NCBI GenBank assembly: GCA_010672825.2
Contig: JAAHFU020000003.1
Coordinates: 744,001-808,000, forward strand
DNA: 64,000 bases
Direction of reading: 5' to 3'
Origin: Leptolyngbya sp. SIO1E4
GTDB taxonomy: Bacteria; Cyanobacteriota; Cyanobacteriia; Phormidesmidales; Phormidesmidaceae
Numbering within the stretch: the stretch's first letter is position 1; every line of letters starts with the position of its first letter. Of the stretch, positions 8,517-16,700 are shown one piece after another. The notes under the pieces are model-generated. The model saw only the letters and a list, made by a program, of their open reading frames with translations, made no database searches and had not been told where the DNA came from. The translations under genes were made by a program, and so were the position numbers.

Positions 8517-11500
8517 ATGTCGACATTTAAGCCCAGACAACGTCGATGGATAAAGGTGATCTCGTATTGCTTGGTGGGATTACTTTTTTCCTTCTGGATA
8601 ATGAGCATTCAAGCTCCCACAACCGTAGCGCAAAGTAGTAATGAACAATGTGCTGTTATCACGCAACCCCTAACCCCAGAGGAAATGAGCTATGCTCAAT
8701 CGGCCTGGAACTATTTTGTTGACAATGTTCAGCCCGCAACTGGTTTATCAAACTCTGCCGGTGGTTACCCTTCGGGCACTCTCTGGGATTTAGGCAACTA
8801 TTTAGCAGCGATGAATGCTGCTCGTTGGATAGGCTTGATTGATCAAACAGAGTTTGACAGTCGCTTAAATCAGTTCCTTAGCAGCTTAAGTCAGCTGCGT
8901 TTGTTTGAAGACACCTTGCCTAACAAGGTTTACAACAGCGCAACAGGAGAAATAGTCGATTACGTCAACAACCCTTTGGAAAAAGGTATTGGCTGGTCAG
9001 CCTTAGATATTGGGCGCATTCTTGCCGCATTTCATATTGTGCGAACCTGTCATCCACAGTATGGCGATTGGATGGCGGGCATTATTGACAGCTGGAGTAT
9101 CGCCGCGTCTCTTCAAGACGGAATGATGTACGGGGCCACAGTGCTTCCAGACGGCAGTACCCTCAAGGTGCAAGAAGGTCGCTTGGGTTACGAGGAGTAT
9201 GCAGCTCGAGGATACGCTCTTTGGGGGTTTGATGCCTCTCAAGCGCTAGCCTACGAGCCGTTTCAATTTGTTGATATATATGGTTTACAGATTCCAGTTG
9301 ATACCCGAGACTATCAGACGACCAATGCCAATAACTACGTCGTAAGTGAGTCCTACATTCTGGATGCGATTGAATTTGGATTACCGGGCGAGCAGGCTGA
9401 TTATGCCCGTCGAGTTTTTGAGGCACAGAAACGGCGCTATGAGGATACTGGCTTACTAACAGCGGTTTCTGAGGACAACATCAATCAAGCTCCATATTTT
9501 CTCTACAGCACAGTCTATTCCAATGGTGTTCCATGGGCTGTTATTACAGAGAACAATGAACTGCACCCTGAACTAAGAACCCTGTGTACTAAAGCTGCCT
9601 TCGGCTGGCGCTATGTCTACCCCGATGACCCTTATGCGCAGCAAATTTTTGATTACGTTAAGGACTCAACTAATTCAAGCCGAGGATACTATGCAGGCAT
9701 TTATGAATCGGGACTATATGAAGAACAACTGCCTGTTAACGATATCCTGACCGGAAATACCAATGGGCTGATTATGGAAATTCTCTATTACAAGGCCCGA
9801 GGCTATCAGCCAATGTTGGGTGCTGGGACTTCGAATGCCACAACTACAGCCCAACCTCCTTCAGCCAATGATTCTGTAAGCAACTCACCAGCACCTCCAG
9901 AAATAGCAAGCACTCCAGAAGCCCTTCCCGAGTCGTCACCTTCTTCTGCTGCTGCTCAGTCCCCTTCTCCTGAAACCCAATCCCCTCCGAATACAGAGCT
10001 TTCTGCTTCTGCGACTCCGGATCCCCAACAGGTTGAAGTTGCGCTTATTAATCCTGTCGGAGAGCCAGAACCATCGGCCTGCCCTGTTCCTGAGAAAACC
10101 CTCAGTGTCACAGACACCCGTTATGCCAAAACAGCTTGGCAATATTTTGAAGCCAACTACATGCTCTCTGGTCTAGTACCTGATCGCAATGACTTAGATG
10201 GAGTCACACTCTGGGGAATCGGTGATTATCTATCTGCCCTGCATGCAGCCAAAGCAATAAACATCATTGACACTGAGAAGTTTGATACTCGAGTTCGTCA
10301 TTTACTCGGCGCTTTACAAGAAATCCAGCTGTTTTCAGGAGAATTACCTCATCGAGCTTACAGTACTTTGACCTTGGAACCGATTGACTACGGAGGCAAC
10401 ATTTCTCCAGAAGGTAATGGCTGGTCCGGCCTGGATGTAGGGCGACTTTTAGCTGCTCTCCATACTCTCAAGACTTGTCATCCTGAATATGCTGATGCCG
10501 TTGATCAAGTAGCTCTGGATTGGTCATATCTACGTGTAGTGCGAAATGGACACATTACCAATGCGCTTCTAGCTCAGAATGATCGCGGGCGCGATCGCAT
10601 CCAAGTTAACCCCGCAGAAATTCTGGGATATGAAGAATATGCTGCTCGAGCCTTTCAACTTTGGGGATTTGATGCTGCCCAATCAGCTGTTGGAGGGAAT
10701 TACGTGACCGCCACAGTGGAAGAGCAAGCTGTTCCAATTCATCGATCCCAAACTGAACAACGTCGACGCAACGAAGTTCTGAATACGATCAGTACTCCAT
10801 TTATTCTGTACGGCCTAGAATTCGGGTTTGATCCTCACATCAGTTCGCTTGTTGAGGGTATTTTTCAGGCGGAGGCAAGCCGCTATGAACGTAGCGGAAC
10901 CTACAGTGCTTCAGGTACTGCCTTGATCAACTTAGCCCCTTATGTGATTCACAGTACCGTTGTTTCGGATGGTCGTCCTTGGGTTGCTGTAGATGAGGAA
11001 GGGACTGTGATTGCAAAGTCACGTGTTGTCAGTACTGCTGTTGCCTTTGCTTACTACACCCTTTTTCCTGAAAGTAGATATGGACGCGAACTATGGCTTG
11101 CTAGTTTGGATCTCTATAACCCGTCTCTGGGCTATTACGAAGGCTTCTATGAAGAGAATGGTCGAACCGCAATCGGTTTCACTGGAGGAACAAACAGCCT
11201 CATTTTGCAGGCATTACTCCACAAAAACACTTCTCAACAACCGCTTATCCAACCCCATAGCAACATGGATTCTCTTTGGTGGCAGGCAATTCGCGAAGGA
11301 GATCCATTAGGTTTGGGTCTTCCAGAGATAGATGCACCTTCGATCGAGATGGTGGTCAATGACCAAGGGAGCTATTGGGTTGCAAAGGATGAGCGTCCTA
11401 TTAATCCCGAACCTTTACCCGCTGCAGAATCCACTGCCTCACCCTCTAATGTGCCAGTAGAAGAGAGCAATAACCTGACTACTATCTCTAACCCCGTTAC

Positions 11501-11642
11501 TTCAGAACGAGCGGTTGTTGGATGGCTACCCTATGAAGGTGATTCTCTTTCCTCCCTGCTCCCCCTCATCCAAACCGAACAAGCAGCTGCAAATCTTGAT
11601 CCGAGGATTAGGAGATACAGTTTATCTTTCATCGATAACTGA
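8517..11642 (+). CDS. Exported protein with two DUF3131 domains
   Basis: A 1041-residue protein with an N-terminal signal segment (basic residues, then SYCLVGLLFSFWIMSI, with an Ala-x-Ala-like end around TVAQS). Two homologous domains follow, about 43-430 and 535-930. Both hold the same landmarks: SGTLWDLGNY / GVTLWGIGDY, GWSALDIGR / GWSGLDVGR, RTCHPQY / KTCHPEY, GYEEYAARG, and TGNTNGL / TGGTNSL near the end. They match the DUF3131 family, whose helical repeats and conserved acidic residues resemble (alpha/alpha) barrel glycosidases. A Pro/Ser/Ala-rich linker of ~100 residues separates the domains and a further low-complexity tail ends the protein. A catalytic role is inference. The single-domain paralogue is 83 bases downstream. 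DUF3131 proteins often lie beside cellulose-synthase-like enzymes, as here. Confidence 0.85.
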   Translation: MSTFKPRQRRWIKVISYCLVGLLFSFWIMSIQAPTTVAQSSNEQCAVITQPLTPEEMSYAQSAWNYFVDNVQPATGLSNSAGGYPSGTLWDLGNYLAAMNAARWIGLIDQTEFDSRLNQFLSSLSQLRLFEDTLPNKVYNSATGEIVDYVNNPLEKGIGWSALDIGRILAAFHIVRTCHPQYGDWMAGIIDSWSIAASLQDGMMYGATVLPDGSTLKVQEGRLGYEEYAARGYALWGFDASQALAYEPFQFVDIYGLQIPVDTRDYQTTNANNYVVSESYILDAIEFGLPGEQADYARRVFEAQKRRYEDTGLLTAVSEDNINQAPYFLYSTVYSNGVPWAVITENNELHPELRTLCTKAAFGWRYVYPDDPYAQQIFDYVKDSTNSSRGYYAGIYESGLYEEQLPVNDILTGNTNGLIMEILYYKARGYQPMLGAGTSNATTTAQPPSANDSVSNSPAPPEIASTPEALPESSPSSAAAQSPSPETQSPPNTELSASATPDPQQVEVALINPVGEPEPSACPVPEKTLSVTDTRYAKTAWQYFEANYMLSGLVPDRNDLDGVTLWGIGDYLSALHAAKAINIIDTEKFDTRVRHLLGALQEIQLFSGELPHRAYSTLTLEPIDYGGNISPEGNGWSGLDVGRLLAALHTLKTCHPEYADAVDQVALDWSYLRVVRNGHITNALLAQNDRGRDRIQVNPAEILGYEEYAARAFQLWGFDAAQSAVGGNYVTATVEEQAVPIHRSQTEQRRRNEVLNTISTPFILYGLEFGFDPHISSLVEGIFQAEASRYERSGTYSASGTALINLAPYVIHSTVVSDGRPWVAVDEEGTVIAKSRVVSTAVAFAYYTLFPESRYGRELWLASLDLYNPSLGYYEGFYEENGRTAIGFTGGTNSLILQALLHKNTSQQPLIQPHSNMDSLWWQAIREGDPLGLGLPEIDAPSIEMVVNDQGSYWVAKDERPINPEPLPAAESTASPSNVPVEESNNLTTISNPVTSERAVVGWLPYEGDSLSSLLPLIQTEQAAANLDPRIRRYSLSFIDN

Positions 11643-11725
11643 TCTCCCAAGATTAGCTGCCAATACCTTCTCTCTCCCTTGTCAAACTCAAGGCGATCGC
11701 CCACTCATCTATCCTTCTTAGAAAA

Positions 11726-13060
11726 ATGAACTTACAACCTTCTCGTCATGCTTATTCCCGCTCAAAAGCAAGTTTTCTTGCTAGCTTTTTAACCCTTAGT
11801 TTTCTAATGAGCTGTGCTGGTACAACTACAGAGATTAAAGTTCCTGGCTCAGAATCAGTAATTCCTGAAAAGTCGAATCTTGCCTGTGGTCAACTGACAA
11901 CTCCTCTCACGAGTCAAGAACAGGAATATGCCACAGTTGCCTGGCAGTATTTCATCAGTAATCGACAACCTGAGACTGGCTTTACCAATGCGGCTAATCA
12001 ATACCCTTCTGGAACACTGTGGGATCAAGGCAATTATTTGATGGCGTTAAATGCGTCTCTGTGGCTGGGATTAGTTGACCAAAATGAATTTGACATTCAA
12101 CTCAACCAGTTTCTAGAGAGTTTAGGAAACCTATCTCTCGTTGATGGAGCCTTACCCAATAAGGTTTATAACACTGCCACTAGGGAAATGGTCGATTACA
12201 ACAATCATGCCACCGATAAAGGGCTAGGATGGTCTGCTTTAGACATTGGTCGATTGCTGACTGCTTTGCACATCATTCGGACTTGTCACCCTCAATATAA
12301 TGATTGGATTTCAGGTATTGTTGCTAGCTGGCAAATTGCACGTTCTGTCAAAGAAGAACAACTCTATGGTGCCGTTGTAGAAACTGATGGAAATATTCAG
12401 CTTGTGCAGGAGGGGCGTCTAGGCTATGAGGAATACGCCGCTCGCGGATATAGTTTGTGGGGTTTTGATACATCAAAGGCTTTAGAAATCGAGCCAATGG
12501 ATTTAGTTGAAATTTCTGATGTCGAAATCCCTATAGATCAGCGAGATTTTGACAAAACAGATGCTAACAACTACGTCGTAAGCGAATCTTATATCCTGGA
12601 AGCGATTGAGTTTGGCTGGGACGAAGAACTTGCTCAGTATGCTGAAGCTATCCTCACTGCTCAGGAAAACCGATACAAAACCACAGGACAACTCACCGCT
12701 GTATCTGAAGATAATATTGACCAAGCCCCCCATTTCCTATACAACACTCTTTATGCCAATGGAACTCCCTGGGCTGTTATCACAGAAGATAACGATCCGC
12801 ATCCAGAACTACGTACCCTAAGTACGAAAGCTGCTTTCGGCTGGTATTACTTATTCCCCAAAAGAATTTATACCTTAAAACTAGTTAATGCAGTAAAAGA
12901 CCTTCAAGATCCAAGTGGCAACGGTTTCTATGCAGGGATCTACGAAAGTACTGGAGATATCAATACAATTTTAACTGGTAACACCAACGGTCTTATCCTT
13001 CAGATTTTGTATTATAAAGCTTTAGGTAATCAGCCACTTCTAGGGATCGTTAACGAATAA
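11726..13060 (+). CDS. DUF3131 lipoprotein
   Basis: A 444-residue protein whose signal sequence ends in LSFLMSCAG, a good lipobox, so it is probably a lipid-anchored envelope protein. The single DUF3131 domain (about 55-440) is closest to the first domain of the preceding gene: GTLWDQGNY, GWSALDIGRLL, RTCHPQYNDWISGI, EEGRLGYEEYAARGYSLWGFD, NNYVVSESYILEAIEFG, VSEDNIDQAP and TGNTNGL. The strong similarity points to a local duplication. It follows the two-domain gene in the same direction and is followed by a perfect hairpin at 13268, so the two probably form one transcript. Confidence 0.87.
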   Translation: MNLQPSRHAYSRSKASFLASFLTLSFLMSCAGTTTEIKVPGSESVIPEKSNLACGQLTTPLTSQEQEYATVAWQYFISNRQPETGFTNAANQYPSGTLWDQGNYLMALNASLWLGLVDQNEFDIQLNQFLESLGNLSLVDGALPNKVYNTATREMVDYNNHATDKGLGWSALDIGRLLTALHIIRTCHPQYNDWISGIVASWQIARSVKEEQLYGAVVETDGNIQLVQEGRLGYEEYAARGYSLWGFDTSKALEIEPMDLVEISDVEIPIDQRDFDKTDANNYVVSESYILEAIEFGWDEELAQYAEAILTAQENRYKTTGQLTAVSEDNIDQAPHFLYNTLYANGTPWAVITEDNDPHPELRTLSTKAAFGWYYLFPKRIYTLKLVNAVKDLQDPSGNGFYAGIYESTGDINTILTGNTNGLILQILYYKALGNQPLLGIVNE

Positions 13061-13267
13061 ATGGTCTTAAAATGTCTAAACAGTACAAAGCTTCAGATAT
13101 GCAGCTAATCTTGCACGGTAAATAGAGCATTTAAAGAGGAAGATCAATCTAGCTAAATTCCTTGAGATCGGGCCAGCTTCAGTTGAAGTTATCCAATACT
13201 CTAGCTGCTTCTTCGGACAAGGATCTCAGCTCAGTAGTTTAGAGTGCATGGTTGCCGGTATCTTCAC

Positions 13268-13317
13268 CCAGAAAAAGCTTCGCTCTTTCCTATAGGAAAG
13301 AGCGAAGCTTTTTCTGG
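13268..13317. terminator. Perfect 50-base palindrome, bidirectional terminator
   Basis: Two 25-base arms, exact complements with no spacer (centre cctaTAgg), contain a run of A's on one side and T's on the other (CCAGAAAAAGC ... GCTTTTTCTGG). It sits between the convergent DUF3131 operon (+) and the 13400 gene (-). The A/T runs suit a Rho-independent terminator in both directions. The remaining bases 13061-13399 hold no gene that I can see. Confidence 0.8.
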
Positions 13318-13399
13318 TTAAACTATCTAGACAAAGAATTTTGATTATACTTATTTGCTCACCTGTGGTGTTGTAGTCAGTAGGAAACTAAATCTCATG

Positions 13400-13681
13400 T
13401 TAATTTAGACTTTTTTCCTGAAGATGCTTCTGAATTTTTCCTAGAGCTTGATCAGCAATATCTTCAGGAAAGTTTAGATGAATCATCAAATTTGGATTCG
13501 TGCTGTAGATGTGTAAGGAACCGTACCCAGGCTTCCAACCAGAAAACCCTGCTATCTGTTTGTAAGGAATGAATTGAAAGGCACCGCTGTCTAGATTATG
13601 ATACTGAACTCCTAATTCTGTAAGCTTAAGCATAATTTCGTTCGTAACGTCCTTGGGATGAAATCCTTTAAACTCAAGCAT
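13400..13681 (-). CDS. Small cytoplasmic protein of unknown function
   Basis: A 93-residue protein with no signal sequence and mixed alpha/beta composition. Notable stretches are YHNLDSGAFQFIPYKQIAGFSGWKPGYGSLHIYS and a helical, charged C-terminus. The pattern of short strands followed by one amphipathic helix recalls PH-like or YcxB-type small domains, but I cannot place it. A good ribosome site (gagga, seven bases before ATG 13681) supports translation. It lies downstream of the RTX gene on the same strand, separated by a hairpin. Confidence 0.6.
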   Translation of the reverse strand: MLEFKGFHPKDVTNEIMLKLTELGVQYHNLDSGAFQFIPYKQIAGFSGWKPGYGSLHIYSTNPNLMIHLNFPEDIADQALGKIQKHLQEKSLN

Positions 13682-13716
13682 TATGATTTCCTCAGCGCTT
13701 AATGATCAAATCTTCC

Positions 13717-13750
13717 ACTAAGATACTTTCTTCAAAGAAAGCATCTTAGT
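13717..13750 (-). terminator. Hairpin after the RTX gene
   Basis: Sixteen-base arms (ACTAAGATACTTTCTT and its complement with one G-T pair) with a two-base loop lie between the end of the RTX gene (13774) and the start of the 13400 gene. There is only a weak T-run, so it may attenuate transcription rather than stop it. Confidence 0.6.
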
Positions 13751-13773
13751 TCATCTGGTTTCACCTCACTCAT

Positions 13774-16700
13774 CTATAAATATAGAAAGGAGGTATCTGA
13801 TAGGTTCATTCCTAAAGTACCCTCTATCACTGCAACCAATTCATCTACTCCAGTAATAGTTCCAGTACCATCACTATCAAGATAAATTTGGGTTCCGGAG
13901 TTAGTAGAACCTAGAGTATAGTCACTAGCCAAGCCGCTAAGCTGAATAACATCTTCTACTTTGTTGAAATCTGTAATGAGGGCATAATCCGACAGGCCTG
14001 CAAATGCACCATCACCATCGTCATAAAAGACATTATTACTTTCGCCCAAGATAAAGCGATCTGCCCCCTGGCCTCCGGTAAGGATATCTACTTCACCTCG
14101 CCCGTTTTCTGTACCTTGCAATACATCATCGCCACGACCTCCCAGCAGGGTATCGCTCCCTTCTTTGCCAAAGAGTTCGTCGTTACCGTCTCCACCTTCT
14201 AATTGATCATCGCCAGCGTCAGCATAGAGTTGATCGTTTCCGGCATCACCAAATAATTGGTCTTGTCCACGGCCACCGAAAAGCTGGTCACTATCATTCC
14301 CACCGTGAAGCGTGTTCTCTCCAGCAATGCCGTATAACTTGTCTTTCCCGTCTCCACCGTGGAGTTGGTTATTACCATCGCTGCCAAAGAGTTGATCATT
14401 CCCTGCACCACCATCTAGTAAGTCATTCCCGACTTCTGCGTTGAGGATGTCATTACCACTACCACCATGGAGACTATCATCTCCAAGCCCTCCATAAAGC
14501 TCGTCATCACCGTCGCCACCATAGAGGGTATCGGTACCATTGCCGCCTCGGAGAATATCATTACCTCCACCACTGCTCAGAACATCATTACCGGAACCGC
14601 CATCAAGAGTATCTACACCCTCTCCAGCCATTAGGCTATCGTTACCTGTTCCCCCGCTCAGACTGTTATCTCCACCAGAAGTTGTCAGAACATCATCACC
14701 AGCACCGCCATCTAAGGTGTCATTACCTACACCGGAACTGAGTTGGTCGTTATCGTTGCCACCCTTAAGGGTATTGTTGCCGCCTGTTGTAATCAGAACA
14801 TCATTCCCACTCCCTCCGTCCAGAAGATCATTACCATCTTCAGTAGTCAAAGTATCATCGCCAGCTTTACCGTACAGTTTTACTCTTGTATTGCCTGTAG
14901 CTGAAAGCCGGTCATCACCACTGTTGGCATGGAGAACCTCGATACCAGTACTCGTTACACTAAGCGATAGGTTGGTAGTACTTTGAAAGTAGGCAGTATC
15001 GTACCCCGTGCCACCATCAACAACCGTATCGGCATCATCGAAATAGATTTTGTCATTGCCGCTACCAGCTAGCAACTGGTCTGCATCGCTACCACCATCT
15101 AAGGTATCGTTGCCTCCTCCAGCATCTAGGAGATCACTGCCACTGCCACCTTCTAGGATGTCTTGCCCATCTGCAGCGGTCAGACTATCATCACCTTCGC
15201 CGCCACTGAGGAAATTTTTCCCTCCAGTTGTTGTAATATTATCGTCCCCAGCTTCCCCATTTAGTTCGTCATTACCACTGCCACTAGTGAGTTGGTCATT
15301 ACCATCACCGCCAATGAGGGTGTTATTACCACCTGCGGCCTCCAGGGTATCATCGCCACTACCGCCGTCGAGAGTATCATTGCCCACTCCACTGATGAGA
15401 GTGTCTTGACCTGTTCCTCCCTTTAACAGGTTGCTTCCTCCAGTAGCTCTGAGCAAATCATCGCCCTCACCCCCTTCTAGGGTGTCGTTCCCATCACCTG
15501 TTGTAACCTTGTCATGGCCACCACCAGCGTAGACGGTAGCATCCTTGCCAGTATCGGAGGTGATTATGTCATTTCCAGTGTTGCTGTGGAGGATTTCGAT
15601 GCCAGTGATATCAAGATCTAGAGTTAAGGCACTAGTGCTTTCGTAGTAAGCTATGTCTTCGTTTCCGGCTCCCCCATCAACGATGGTATCGGCTGCATCG
15701 AAGTAGAGAGTGTCGTTTCCGTCACCAGCTTTCAGACTATCAGCTCCAGCGCCACCTTTTAGAACATCATGACCATCACCAGCTTCTAGAATGTCGTCGC
15801 CTTCATCTGCCACAAGGGTGTCGTTGCCATCACCTGTTGTAATGGTGTCATTGCCACTACCACCCTCAATGTAGTTATGACCTCCAGTTGTGGTGATAGT
15901 GTCGTTCCCTTCACCACCGAAAAGTTGATCACTTCCACTGCCACTCTGAAGGGTGTCATCGCCGTCGTCACCAAACATTTTTACAACGTAACCGGCAGTG
16001 GAGGTGAAAGTGTCATCGCCGATGTTGCCGTGAATTTCTTCAACGCTGAGAGCATCAATATCGCGGCTGATCCCTTCGGTACCCTGATAGATGCCTACAT
16101 CATTGCCACTGCCACCATCGACGGTATCATCAGCGTCAAAGTTGAGAGTATCGTTACCCTCGCCACCTTCAAGGGTATCGGCCCCGTCACCTCCTGTGAG
16201 GATATCGTTGCCAATTTGCCCTTGCAGCTGATCATTACCGGTGCCTCCCTGCAAATTATCATTGCCGTCACCTGCTGCGATCGCATCATCCCCATCGCCA
16301 CCTTCGAGTAGCTCATGGCCTATGCCCCCAATAATGGTGTCATCGCCGCCTTCACCATGAATTTCTACACTGGTCGCACTGGAATTTGTAAAGGTATCTG
16401 CCGATTCAGTGCCAAAGGCTAATTCAATCTGGCTAGCCCCGAGGTCTAGAATGACACCTACATCGCCTTGGGCACGAGCTGTGTCGTAGCCGTCACCCCC
16501 ATCAACGACATTGTCTTCGGCATCAAACTTCAGGGTGTCGTTCCCTGCGCCCCCTTGCAAGTTATCAGCATCTGCCCCTCCATCTAAGGTGTCATGGCCA
16601 TCGCCACCTTCCAGGACATCCGCTCCGGCATTCCCTTCCAGGAGGTCGTTCCCCGTTTCGCCACGTAAACTATCACGTCCGTCACCTCCTAGAGCGTAGT

